Below, in pieces: positions 34,326 through 42,448 of a stretch of DNA of 64,000 nucleotides; position 1 is the stretch's first letter, and the number at the start of each line of letters is the position of its first letter. The notes beneath the pieces were generated by a model. The model was not told the origin of the DNA. It saw only the letters and a program-made list of their open reading frames with translations, and did no database searches. The translations under genes and the position numbers were made by a program. This DNA is from RYN-230 sp963837515 (GTDB lineage: Bacteria; Actinomycetota; Actinomycetes; Streptosporangiales; Streptosporangiaceae), in NCBI GenBank assembly GCA_963837515.1, contig CAWINT010000008.1, positions 372,001 to 436,000 of the forward strand, in the 5' to 3' direction.

Positions 34326-36217
34326 CCGCGATCGCCCAGCAGCTGGAGACGGCTTTCCTGGCAGCCGCCGAGCAGGCCGACGCCGGGAACTACGCGCTGC
34401 TGCAGGCCAGGCATGACCTGACCGTCGCACAGGCGATGCTCGGCGAGAACGACCTCAAGGTCGCTGCGGCCGCGATCGGCATCCAGCAGGCGACCACCCA
34501 GCGGGACCGGGCGGTTATCCAGGCCGACCACTTTGGCCAGCTACTGGCGGCCGGCCCGAACGAGCACGAGCGCAACCAGCTCCAGGACCTCGAACTGGCG
34601 CGTGACCTGGAGGCCGCCGGCGGGATCGTGCACGGCATCGGCGAGGTCGTCAACGCGTTCGCCCAAAAGAGCGTCGGCGGCGTCATCAGCGGCTTCGGCG
34701 ACGTCATGTCCAGCGCCGGCGGCGGGTTCTCCCTCGACGCACAGATCGAGCAGGCCAAGGGCGACTTCGAGCGCCGTGCCGAGGACTGGCAGCTGCAGCA
34801 GAGCCTGGCCATCGAAGATATCGAGCTCGGCACCGATCAGATCGCGCTGGCGACGATCCAGCAGCAGATCGCCGTGCAGGAGCGCACCATTGCCGAGGTG
34901 AACCTGGCCCACGCCGCAGCCACCGCCGACTTCCTCGCCACCAAGTTCACCAGCGCCGAGCTGTTCGAGTGGATGAGCGGCGTGCTCAACCAGGTCTACG
35001 CATACTTCCTGCGGCAGTCAACCGCGCTCGCCCGGCTGGCGCAGGCACAGCTGGCGTTCGAGCGGCAGGAGGCGAACCACGGACTGATCCAGGACGACTA
35101 CTGGCAGGGACCACCCGACCCGGCTACCGGCGGTGCGGTTGACTCAACCGACCGCCGCGGCCTGACCGGAGCGGAACGCCTGCTGCAGGACCTCACCCGG
35201 CTCGACCAGTACGCGTTCCAGACCGACCAGCGCAAGCTACACCTGACGCAGACCCTGTCGGTCGCCCAGCTCGCCGCCGAGGAGCTGCAGCGCTTCCGCC
35301 AGACCGGGGTCATGGCGTTCGCTACCCCGCAGGACCTGTTCGACCGCGAGTTCCCCGGTCACTACCTGCGGCTGGCCAAGCAGGTCAAATGGTCGATCCT
35401 CGCGCTGGTCCCGCCGGTGCGAGGGCTGCGGGCGACGGTGTCCACCTCCGGGATCTCCCGCACGGTCGTGCTCCGCGACGTGTTTCAGACCGTGACCCTG
35501 CGCCGGGACCCGGAGTCGATCGCGCTCACCTCGCCGGTCAACGCCACCGGACTGTTCGATCTGGAGCCTGACTCCGGGCTGCTGCTGCCGTTCGAGGGCA
35601 GCGGTGTGGACACGGTGTGGCACCTGGAGATGCCCAAAGCCGCCAACCCGTTCGACTACCGCACCATCGCCGACGTGCTGCTCACTCTCGAATACACCGC
35701 CCTGGACAGCCGGGACTACCGGCAGCAGGTGGTGCGCCGCCTTGACCGGCGCTTCACCGGGGACCGCGCGTTCAGCGTCCAGGACGAATTCCCGGACGTG
35801 TGGTACGCGCTCAACAACCCCGACACGGTCGAGGACCCGGCGCAGCGGATGCGGGCGGTGCTGCCGCTGACCGCGGCGGACTTCCCGCCGAACGTGGACG
35901 GCCTGTCAGTGGCGCAGCTCGCTCTGTTCGCCCTCCGCGCCGACGGCTTCACCACCGAACTGACCGTTACCGCGCTACGCCACACGCTCGCCGGGCAGAC
36001 CGCCGAGGCCGGGCCGGCCAGCACGGTTGGCGGCATCATCAGCACCCGCCGCCCGGGCGCGACGGCGTGGATCCCGCTCACCGGAGCGGACCCAGCCGGG
36101 CAATGGGAACTCCAGCTCGAGGACACCCCAGCCGTCCGGTCCTGGTTCACCGGCGGGCAGATCCAGGACCTGGTACTGGTCATGACCGTCGCCGGAACAG
36201 TGCCCGCCTGGCCTTAA
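34271..36217 (+). CDS. TcA-like toxin component, C-terminal pore and TcB-binding part
   Basis: Continuation of the TcA gene in the -1 frame, opening with VQPSQYRYAVLAERAKNL; the first possible start after the break is GTG 34271. It encodes long heptad-like helices (QLETAFLAAAEQADAGNYALLQARHDL; IALATIQQQIAVQERTIAEV) with a hydrophobic Gly-rich hairpin between them (GGVISGFGDVMSSAGGGFS), matching the central channel of TcA. The C-terminal TcB-binding domain follows (AYFLRQSTALARLAQAQLAFERQ, YWQGPPDP, LTGAERLLQDLTRLDQYAF) and beta strands (LRATVSTSGISRTVVLRDVFQ). The two parts together make about 1900 residues, a plausible TcA size. No ribosome site is seen at 34271, so separate translation is doubtful. 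Confidence 0.78.
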   Translation: MQPSQYRYAVLAERAKNLTAIAQQLETAFLAAAEQADAGNYALLQARHDLTVAQAMLGENDLKVAAAAIGIQQATTQRDRAVIQADHFGQLLAAGPNEHERNQLQDLELARDLEAAGGIVHGIGEVVNAFAQKSVGGVISGFGDVMSSAGGGFSLDAQIEQAKGDFERRAEDWQLQQSLAIEDIELGTDQIALATIQQQIAVQERTIAEVNLAHAAATADFLATKFTSAELFEWMSGVLNQVYAYFLRQSTALARLAQAQLAFERQEANHGLIQDDYWQGPPDPATGGAVDSTDRRGLTGAERLLQDLTRLDQYAFQTDQRKLHLTQTLSVAQLAAEELQRFRQTGVMAFATPQDLFDREFPGHYLRLAKQVKWSILALVPPVRGLRATVSTSGISRTVVLRDVFQTVTLRRDPESIALTSPVNATGLFDLEPDSGLLLPFEGSGVDTVWHLEMPKAANPFDYRTIADVLLTLEYTALDSRDYRQQVVRRLDRRFTGDRAFSVQDEFPDVWYALNNPDTVEDPAQRMRAVLPLTAADFPPNVDGLSVAQLALFALRADGFTTELTVTALRHTLAGQTAEAGPASTVGGIISTRRPGATAWIPLTGADPAGQWELQLEDTPAVRSWFTGGQIQDLVLVMTVAGTVPAWP

Positions 36218-36240
36218 CCTCGGCCCGAAGGAACTGTGCC

Positions 36241-36485
36241 AGTGCAATTGGGCCAACGAGGTGCGGGCCCGGTCATAGCGCAAGGTGGTGCGTGGATCAG
36301 CGTGGGGCGCGGCTTCCTGGACATCGCACAGCGGGACCCCGGCATCCAGCGCGGCCGTGATGAACGCGTGGCGCGTGTGGGGCCCGGCGGGCTTGCTGAT
36401 CCCGGCCAGGGCCTCGATGCCGGCGCCGGTGGCTCCGGAGACCCGCAGCCCGTTCAGCGCGAGCAGCGAGATCAGCGCACAAGCG
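36241..36485 (-). pseudogene. Tyrosine recombinase C-terminal remnant
   Basis: Minus-strand frame reads ALISLLALNGLRVSGATGAG (box with the first catalytic Arg), then after an internal deletion HTRHAFITAALDAGVPL and HADPRTTLRYDRARTSL (His-x-x-Arg, His and the nucleophile Tyr). This is the phage-integrase/XerC catalytic domain lacking its middle. It is the only integrase trace in the window and lies inside the segment bounded by tRNA fragments. Confidence 0.75.
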
Positions 36486-36721
36486 GGTAGCTGGTGGCGC
36501 CCCGTTTACCCTGTTATGCGCCTGGCTAGGGTTCCAGGGGGCAGGCCGCTGGTGATGATGGCCTGCCCGGCGTTTACGGCGACTGCTGAGCCGGCGCCGA
36601 TCGGCGCCGCGGCCTGATCGGCCCGGCCGGGCTGAAGGCAGGCTCATCGGCCAGGACCGACCGTGACGGCGGCGTGGGTGTTGGGTTGATCCCCGCGGTC
36701 GGGGGTGGCACGATCGCCGGG

Positions 36722-38191
36722 GTGAGCACAGCGTTGCGGGAGCTGCTGGTTCGTCACGTTGACGCCGGCACGATTCCAGGCGGGGTCGCGGTCCTAGGCG
36801 CTGGGAACGCCGAGGTGGTCACTGCGGGCGTGACGTCGCTCGGTGGCGGTCCGATGGGCGAGGACGCGATCATGCGGATCCAGTCCATGACCAAGGCCAT
36901 TACGTCGGTTGCTGCGCTGCGTCTGGTGGAGGCCGGGCGTCTGAAGCTCGACCAGAGTCTGGTGGACTGGCTGCCGGAGCTGGCTGACCGTCGGGTGCTG
37001 CGCTTTCCAGCCGCTGAGCTCGGCGACACTGTGCCGGCTCGCCGGGCGATCACCCTTCGCCACCTCCTGACCAATACCTGCGGGTACGGCATGGTGATCC
37101 AGGCATCACCGCTACAGTCGGCGATGTCCGCGAACGGCACTGAGGCCGGGCCGGAGCCGCCGGCGATGGGTGCTGACGAGTGGCTGCACCGCCTGACCGA
37201 ACTTCCGCTGGCCTTCCAGCCGGGCGAAGGATGGCGCTATCACCATTCGTTTGGCGTGCTCGGCATCCTCATATCGCGAGTGACGGGCCGTCCGCTCGGT
37301 GAGCATCTGGCCGACGACATTTTCGGGCCGCTCGGGATGGCCGACACCGCACTGTGGGTGCCGGAGGGCAAGCTGGACCGGCTGCCGGCGGCTTACCGGC
37401 ACGGTGACGGGGGACTCGTGGAGATCGAGCCTGCCGGTGGCGGTTTCTACGCCGGGCCGCCGTCGTTCGACGTCAGTCACGGCGAGCTCGTCTCCACCGC
37501 ACGGGATTATCGCCGCTTCGCCCGGATGCTGGCCGAAGGAGCGCGGGTCAACCGCCAGGCGATGATCTCATCTGAGCACCTGCAGCAGATGACCAGCGAC
37601 CAGGTGCCGGCGGAGTGCAAGACCGCGGACAGCTTCTTCCCGGGTTTCTGGGACGGCATGGGATGGGGGTTTGGCGTGGCCGTGAAGACAGAAGGATCCC
37701 AGCGCGGCCGCATCGGCTGGTCCGGTGGACTGGGGACAGACTTCTTCGCCGACCGCGACGGCACGGTCGGCGTCCTCCGCTTGCGCTCAGCCAGTTCGCG
37801 CGCAGGAACGATCCATCTGCGCTCGCCTTCCAGGTCGCTGATGCTCGGAGCGACCGCACGTAACGGCGGTTACACGTGCTTACTGGCACGAGCAACTCGT
37901 AACGCTGCACCATGCTGCTTGAGGCGATGTACGGGTGCTGTCTCTCGCCTGGCCTGCCCGGGGTATCGGTTTACCTGTGACTGGGGTCCCGGCGCGGGTC
38001 TTCGTCTGGCAGGGAATCGGCCAGTGCACGGATGGCGCGTTCGAGGTCGGGCAGGTCTTCGTCCACGGTGGCCTGCAAGATCGCGTGTGCGGTGTCGAAG
38101 TAGCGGTGGGCGAGGTGGTCGCGCATACGTGCGATCTGCCGCCACGGGATCGACGGCTGGGTGGCCAGCAGATCGTCTGGCAATCCTTTGA
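36722..38191 (+). CDS. Beta-lactamase-family serine hydrolase (EstB/PBP4-like)
   Basis: GTG 36722 starts VSTALRELLVRHVDAGTIPGGVAV, the usual opening of class C beta-lactamase-related esterases. The catalytic S-x-x-K is SMTK (Ser55, Lys58); a Tyr box RYHHSFGVLGILISRVTG lies near 173, and a late Gly-rich strand GWGFGV and RIGWSGGLGTDFFADRDGTVGVL lie near 318-360. No signal peptide is seen, so it is probably cytoplasmic; substrate unknown. After about residue 360 (near 37790) the sequence loses family character and runs antisense over the HEPN gene, so the true C-terminus is probably lost to a frame break or truncation. Confidence 0.75.
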   Translation: MSTALRELLVRHVDAGTIPGGVAVLGAGNAEVVTAGVTSLGGGPMGEDAIMRIQSMTKAITSVAALRLVEAGRLKLDQSLVDWLPELADRRVLRFPAAELGDTVPARRAITLRHLLTNTCGYGMVIQASPLQSAMSANGTEAGPEPPAMGADEWLHRLTELPLAFQPGEGWRYHHSFGVLGILISRVTGRPLGEHLADDIFGPLGMADTALWVPEGKLDRLPAAYRHGDGGLVEIEPAGGGFYAGPPSFDVSHGELVSTARDYRRFARMLAEGARVNRQAMISSEHLQQMTSDQVPAECKTADSFFPGFWDGMGWGFGVAVKTEGSQRGRIGWSGGLGTDFFADRDGTVGVLRLRSASSRAGTIHLRSPSRSLMLGATARNGGYTCLLARATRNAAPCCLRRCTGAVSRLACPGYRFTCDWGPGAGLRLAGNRPVHGWRVRGRAGLRPRWPARSRVRCRSSGGRGGRAYVRSAATGSTAGWPADRLAIL

Positions 38192-38234
38192 CCGCCTCGC
38201 CGATCTCCAGCAGGCGGATGCGGACGGCGTCAAA

Positions 38235-38464
38235 GCCTTCATGTCACTGATGTGACGCCCTGGATGAGTGAAACTTGGGGCGCGCCGCCCGCTGACGTCG
38301 CTTGTTCTTGGCGCTGTGTGCCTGTGTTACAGACCGACGCTGGAGCCTGCCCGGTAGGTACCCCGGATTGCCGCTACGAGCGCGTGTTACAGATTCTCGA
38401 TCTTGTAGCGGGCTCTGCGGGCGGCGTGCCAGTACCCAGTATCGGGGCTTGCAGGGAGGTGGCG
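38235..38464 (+). ncRNA. Candidate bridge-RNA region of the second IS110 element
   Basis: 230 non-coding bases upstream of the transposase, nearly the same length as the corresponding region of the IS110 copy at 14234-14468. Assignment rests on position only; no fold was computed. Confidence 0.3.
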
Positions 38465-39777
38465 GTGGATATCGTCCATCCGCGCGTCGCGGGAATCGAC
38501 GTGCACAAGAAGGTGATCTGGGTCGCGGTCCGGCTGCCCGATGAGGGGCCCGGCAGCGCACCGTGGCGGTGAAGAGCTTCAGGACGTTCTGGCGGTCGCT
38601 GCAGAAGATGGCAGCCTGGCTGGGTGAGCTGGGCGTCACCGATGCGGCGATGGAAAGCACCGGCGTGTACTGGTGGCCGGTCTACCATGCCCTGGCCGGG
38701 GCGGGGCTCACGGCGTGTGTGTGCAACGCGGCGCACATGCGTAATGTCCCGGGCCGCAAAACCGACCTGGAAGACTGCCAGTGGATCGCTGAGCTGCATG
38801 AGCATGGGCTGCTGTGGCCCAGCTTCATCCCGGCGGCTGAGGTGGCGGCGCTGCGGCAGCGGACCCGCTACCGCAAGCGGCTCATCGAATCGCGCACCAG
38901 CGAGCTGCAGCGCCTGGCCAAGGTCCTCGAAGACGGCGGCATCAAGATTGACTCGGTGGCGTCCAGCCTGACCACGGCCTCAGCCCGGGACATGATCGAG
39001 GCCCTGATCGCCGGGGAACGCGACCCGGCGGTGCTGGCCCAGCTGGCCCGCGGGGTGATGCGCAAGAAGCTCCCCGAGCTGGCGATGGCCTGCGACGGCC
39101 GGTTCACCACCGCGCACGCCCAGATGTGCCGGCTGCACCTGGACGCCTACGGCCACCTCACCGCCCAGATCGCCGGACTGGACACACTCGTCGCGCAGGC
39201 AGCGGCGCCGTTCGGGCGGGTGATCGCCCGGCTGATGACAATCCTCAGGATCGGGCAGCGCACCGCCGAGGTCATCGTGGCCGAAACCGGCGGTGACATG
39301 TCCCGGTTCGCCACCAGCGCCCGCCTGGCCGCCTGGGCCGGGCTGGCCCCCGGCGATAACGAGTCCGCAGGCAAACGCGAGAGGGCCGCCACCCGCCAGG
39401 GCAGCCGGCACCTGCGCGCAGCGATGGTCGAATCGGCCTGGTCGGTGGCCCGCACCGCCACCCGCCCCGGCGCCCGGTTCCGGCGGCTGGCCCCCCGGTT
39501 CGGCCGCGGCCACGAGAAGAAAGCCGCCGTCGCCGTCGCGCACACCCTGCTATGCATCGCCTGGGCCGTGATGAAGCACGACACCGGCTACACCGACGCC
39601 GGCGCCGACTACTACGACCACCGCGACCAGCGCAACCACGAGCACCTGGCCCGCCACCACCAGCAAGCCCTCGCCCGCCTCGGCTACCAGGTCACGCTCG
39701 TCCCGCCAGGCGATGGCAGCCCGCCACCCGGCCCTGACCACCCGCCAGCCACCCCACCACAAGATCACGCAGCCTGA
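38465..39777 (+). pseudogene. IS110-family transposase, frame break near codon 30
   Basis: GTG 38465 reads VDIVHPRVAGIDVHKKVIWVAVRLPDEG, the RuvC-like first Asp block. The frame then changes by -1 near 38550-38562 and continues TVAVKSFRTFWRSLQKMAAW, AMESTGVYWWPVYHAL (Glu), GRKTDLEDCQWIAELHEHGLL (two Asp), and in the C-terminal Transposase_20 domain LRIGQRTAEVIVAETGGDMSRF, WAGLAPGDNESAGKRE and TRQGSRHLRAAMVESAW with the Ser of the serine-like site. It ends HDHAA-like at 39777. About 435 residues if joined, full length for the family. Confidence 0.8.
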
Positions 39778-39956
39778 AAGCTGAACCCTAGCCAGCGCAG
39801 GCCAGCGAGCCGGCTCGCCGGCGCTGGCGCGTGTCGGCTGGGGACCCCAAGTTTCGTTACAGATCAGCCCGTCGGACAGATCGCCACGTTGCAGGTGGGA
39901 ACGGATCGCATCGATCGCAGCCTGGATATCGGCCAGCCGCTGGCGCTCCCGGTAAC

Positions 39957-40475
39957 TCACAGCGCGATCAGGTCGGACTCAACTCTTTCACGGACGCCCG
40001 GTTTGAGATCGGCGGCGGGGATCAGGTTGACCCGGGTGCCAAGGATGCCTTCGAGGTCAGCCTCGAGGCGGCTCAGGCCAAACAGGCTCAGCCCGGGCGG
40101 AAGGTCGGCGAGCAGGTCCACGTCACTGTCGGGGCGGTCTTCTCCGCGGGCCACGCTACCGAATACGCGCAGGTTGCTTACCCCGCGCGCTGCTGCAGCG
40201 GCGACCAGGTCATTGCGGTGGCGGCGGACGCGGCGACCCACCGGGCCTGACAGCCGGCGCAGGCGGCCGGGCGGCCGCCGCAAGTCCAGCGTCAGCTCGA
40301 AGCCAGCCGCTTCGACCAGCCGGACGAGCGCCGGGAGGGAGGGCTGCCGCTGGCCGGACTCGTATGCGCTGATCACGCTCTGGGTGACACCCGCCCGGGT
40401 GGCCAGGCCCACCTGCGACAGGCTGGCCCGCTTGCGCGCCTGGCGGAGCAAGGCTCCTGCTGTGGCCGGTTCCAC
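39957..40475 (-). CDS. XRE-HTH fused to MNT nucleotidyltransferase antitoxin
   Basis: 172 residues. The N-terminal XRE helix-turn-helix (ALLRQARKRASLSQVGLATRAGVTQSVISAYESGQRQPSL, about 7-48) probably binds the operon's own promoter. The C-terminal MNT nucleotidyltransferase (about 95-172) has the catalytic GS-x10-D-x-D pattern in VFGSVARGEDRPDSDVDLL. MNT antitoxins neutralise HEPN RNases by AMPylating the Tyr of R-x4-H-x-Y. The stop overlaps the HEPN start (GTGA). With the HEPN gene broken, this is an orphan antitoxin. It ends the 24-kb segment, just before the tRNA fragment; a truncated relative sits in the same place before the next one. Confidence 0.88.
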   Translation of the reverse strand: MEPATAGALLRQARKRASLSQVGLATRAGVTQSVISAYESGQRQPSLPALVRLVEAAGFELTLDLRRPPGRLRRLSGPVGRRVRRHRNDLVAAAAARGVSNLRVFGSVARGEDRPDSDVDLLADLPPGLSLFGLSRLEADLEGILGTRVNLIPAADLKPGVRERVESDLIAL

Positions 40476-40541
40476 GCCTCCACTATAGCGGATCGTCGAT
40501 AACTATGTATCTCAGTGCGGAGCGTGTTGCAAGATCAGTCC

Positions 40542-40870
40542 GAGTGGCAGATTGAGTGGCAAAGTGCGCTGGCGAGAGCTTGTCCAGCGCTTGTCAGTGC
40601 TTGTCTGTGCTCGTGTATTGGCAGGTCAGCTGAGCTACCTGCAGCTGCGGAACCGCAGATCGATACATGGTAAGGAGAAGGTCTACGGTTCGATTCCGTA
40701 AGGGGGCTCCAGGTTATGGGAACTTTTCGAATATGAAACCGAGTACTTCCTTCGGGCGAGTGGCATTCGAGTGGCAAACCTTTAGCAGGGCGGGTGCTTG
40801 TGACCAGGCGTTTTGCCGCCCGAAGGCCCGCGCAGAGCGATTCCTGCCTGGGGAACAGGTCCTGGATTAC
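40542..40870 (+). other. attP-like site: arm, tRNA-Thr core, arm
   Basis: Core 40667-40711 is the tRNA-Thr 3' half. Upstream, 40542-40563 holds two direct gagtggca motifs; downstream, 40758-40778 holds another pair, followed by the conserved post-tRNA repeat to about 40870. Arms on both sides of a core are expected for an attP-like junction between two tandem integrated elements. Confidence 0.7.
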
Positions 40871-41144
40871 GCTCGACGAAAACCATGAGCCATGCCCGTG
40901 GCCTGGGTCTACGGGGATCGGCGAACTCCACGGGTTCTGCGCCGCCACATCAACAGATCGCCGACTCGGCGCGGCCATGGGATGCGGCCGGATAGCAAGA
41001 GTGGTGCAGATCATCCATTATCGGCATTGGCGTCCGCGATGATCATCGCGACGCCAAGTGCGATGAAGAACAGCCCCAGCCCGGCCGCATGGCCTGCCCT
41101 GTCCCGGTCGGCACCACTGCGGACGAGATAACCGGCACCTGCGG
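40871..41144. other. No gene seen
   Basis: Contains a short minus-strand hydrophobic reading (AAGLGLFFIALGVAMIIA, about 41020-41085) that could be the tail of a lost membrane protein. Not enough to call a gene. Confidence 0.35.
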
Positions 41145-42053
41145 CTACTTGTCCGAGCCGGGAAGGCCCGCGTGGCGGCGCACGGTGGCGGCAAGACTGT
41201 CCGGGTCGGCGGCCGTCAGCGTCAGGTCCGGGTGGCGGATAAGACCGAGCGGGTCGATGCCACGCACTGGTTCCCGGAAGAGCAGGCAGACGCCGCGGGC
41301 GGCGGTGGAGCCAAAGGTCAGGCCATGGTCGGCCAGCGACAGCCGTGGTCCGATCGCGCGGTGCCAGCGGTAAGGGCCGGTGAGGCGCACCGCCCGCACG
41401 TTCGCTGGCGTCGTGCGGCAGGCCCACGGCCCGAAACAGGCGACCAGACGGTCGGCGGCGACGGTGACGTGCGCTGTCGCCGGGGTCACCCCGAGCGCGG
41501 CCAATGGCAGCCGGAACCGCGGATCAAAGGCCATCTCGAACTGCTCGGCGTCCGGCCCCGCTGTCTGCGCCGGTGCGGGGGCAGCCGGCTCCGGTGCGGT
41601 GGCCAGCGCCGTGTCGAGGGAGGCGGCTGTGGCCGGGTCGAGGCCACCTGATCCACGCCAGCGGACCTGGCCGGCCCGGTTCACCAGGAAAAGCCAGATC
41701 GTGCTGCGGTCCTCGATTCCCAGCAGGGCCGTCACCCGGCGGACGTCGGTGTACACCGTGAGGGTCCGCCGCCGCGTCGCCTCGTCACGGATCGCCGCCG
41801 CCATACCGCCGTCGATGGCCGGGCGGGCGGGTTCCCACTGCAGCCCGATCACCGGCAGTTCAACGAACCCGAGCCCGGCGTCGGTGGCCGCCCGCTGTTC
41901 CAGCCATGGCACCCACGAATCGACCAGCTTCTGCTGGTCACGCCGGAAGGCGATGAGGACTACGTTCCGCTCACTGGGCAGGGCCGCCGGGAGTGCCACC
42001 TCGCGCCCGTCGAGATCACGCGCAGCCAGCTGCGGAAACGACACCCCTACCAT
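41145..42053 (-). CDS. Thioredoxin-fold (AhpC/TlpA-like) protein with C-terminal extension
   Basis: ATG 42053 was chosen because the fold starts right after it (MVGVSFPQLAARDLDGREVALPAAL, the peroxiredoxin/TlpA opening). The longer frame to 42125 adds an unrelated tail; neither start has a good ribosome site. The domain continues with NVVLIAFRRDQQKLVDSWVPWL, where the usual C-x-x-C or peroxidatic Cys is missing, then TVYTDVRRVTALLGIED and IWLFLVNRAGQVRWRGSG (cis-Pro region altered). After an Ala/Pro linker a 110-residue domain (FDPRFRLPLAALGVTPATAHVTV, VRAVRLTGPYRWHRAIGP) resembles nothing I recognise. Without active Cys a redox role is doubtful. Confidence 0.55.
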   Translation of the reverse strand: MVGVSFPQLAARDLDGREVALPAALPSERNVVLIAFRRDQQKLVDSWVPWLEQRAATDAGLGFVELPVIGLQWEPARPAIDGGMAAAIRDEATRRRTLTVYTDVRRVTALLGIEDRSTIWLFLVNRAGQVRWRGSGGLDPATAASLDTALATAPEPAAPAPAQTAGPDAEQFEMAFDPRFRLPLAALGVTPATAHVTVAADRLVACFGPWACRTTPANVRAVRLTGPYRWHRAIGPRLSLADHGLTFGSTAARGVCLLFREPVRGIDPLGLIRHPDLTLTAADPDSLAATVRRHAGLPGSDK

Positions 42054-42442
42054 TACCTGAGCGTACGCCGGGCGCCGCTTGGTGGAGTCGGTGCCAGTGC
42101 GGGTGCACGGCTGGTCATCGGTCACCAGTCACGTTTCAGCAGAAGCTGGTGTGGGCCCGATGGATGCGGGCGGTCGCCTGCCGCCCGGTCCGCCCCCCCG
42201 GGGGCAGCAGCCCGGTTGATGGTGGCAAGGCAGGCCGGCCAGTACCGCTCGCCCACCGCCTCCCGGCGCAGAAAAGCCTGGGCAAGCAGGGCCCGGGCCA
42301 GGCCGGCGGCGCCGCCCACGCTCCCCCTGGAGGCCGGCCGGCACAGGCGAGCCCGGGGGCCGCCGCGGGCTTCTGGTGGGGTATCCGCTAGAAGAGCTTG
42401 GCGTTGGCTCCTGCTCGGCCGGACCCGGTTGGTCAGAGTCGG
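42054..42442. other. No gene seen
   Basis: Upstream region of the thioredoxin-fold gene and the left flank of IS1634. Contains the original continuation of the SRPBCC gene's last codons next to the left IS end. Otherwise nothing recognisable. Confidence 0.35.
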
Positions 42443-42448
42443 TTTAGC

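Larger units (their letters stand above)
38235..39861 (+). mobile_element. IS110-family element in the HEPN gene
   Basis: The HEPN reading frame is interrupted between bases 38234 and 39862. The 1627-bp insert holds an IS110-type transposase on the plus strand and an inverted pair gaaacttgggg (38270-38280) / ccccaagtttc (39846-39856) near its ends. Subterminal inverted repeats are more usual in the IS1111 group, yet the long non-coding stretch is 5' of the gene as in the IS110 group. Confidence 0.75.
37971..39960 (-). pseudogene. HEPN (DUF86) RNase toxin gene split by an IS110-type element
   Basis: The N-terminal piece (39960-39862) reads MSYRERQRLADIQAAIDAIRSHLQRGDLSDGLI. The C-terminal piece (38234-37971) reads FDAVRIRLLEIGEAVKGLPDDLLATQPSIPWRQIARMRDHLAHRYFDT and ends DPRRDPSHR. 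Joined, they make a 120-residue DUF86 HEPN protein with the R-x4-H-x-Y motif in RDHLAHRY, the catalytic and AMPylation site of HEPN/MNT toxins. The GTG start overlaps the antitoxin stop by four bases (GTGA), showing coupled translation before the insertion. Confidence 0.85.

Noticed and set aside
37790..38191. Last 130 residues of the serine hydrolase open frame as a genuine domain
   Set aside because: Arg/Cys-rich and antisense to the conserved HEPN coding sequence; probably read-through after loss of the original C-terminus.
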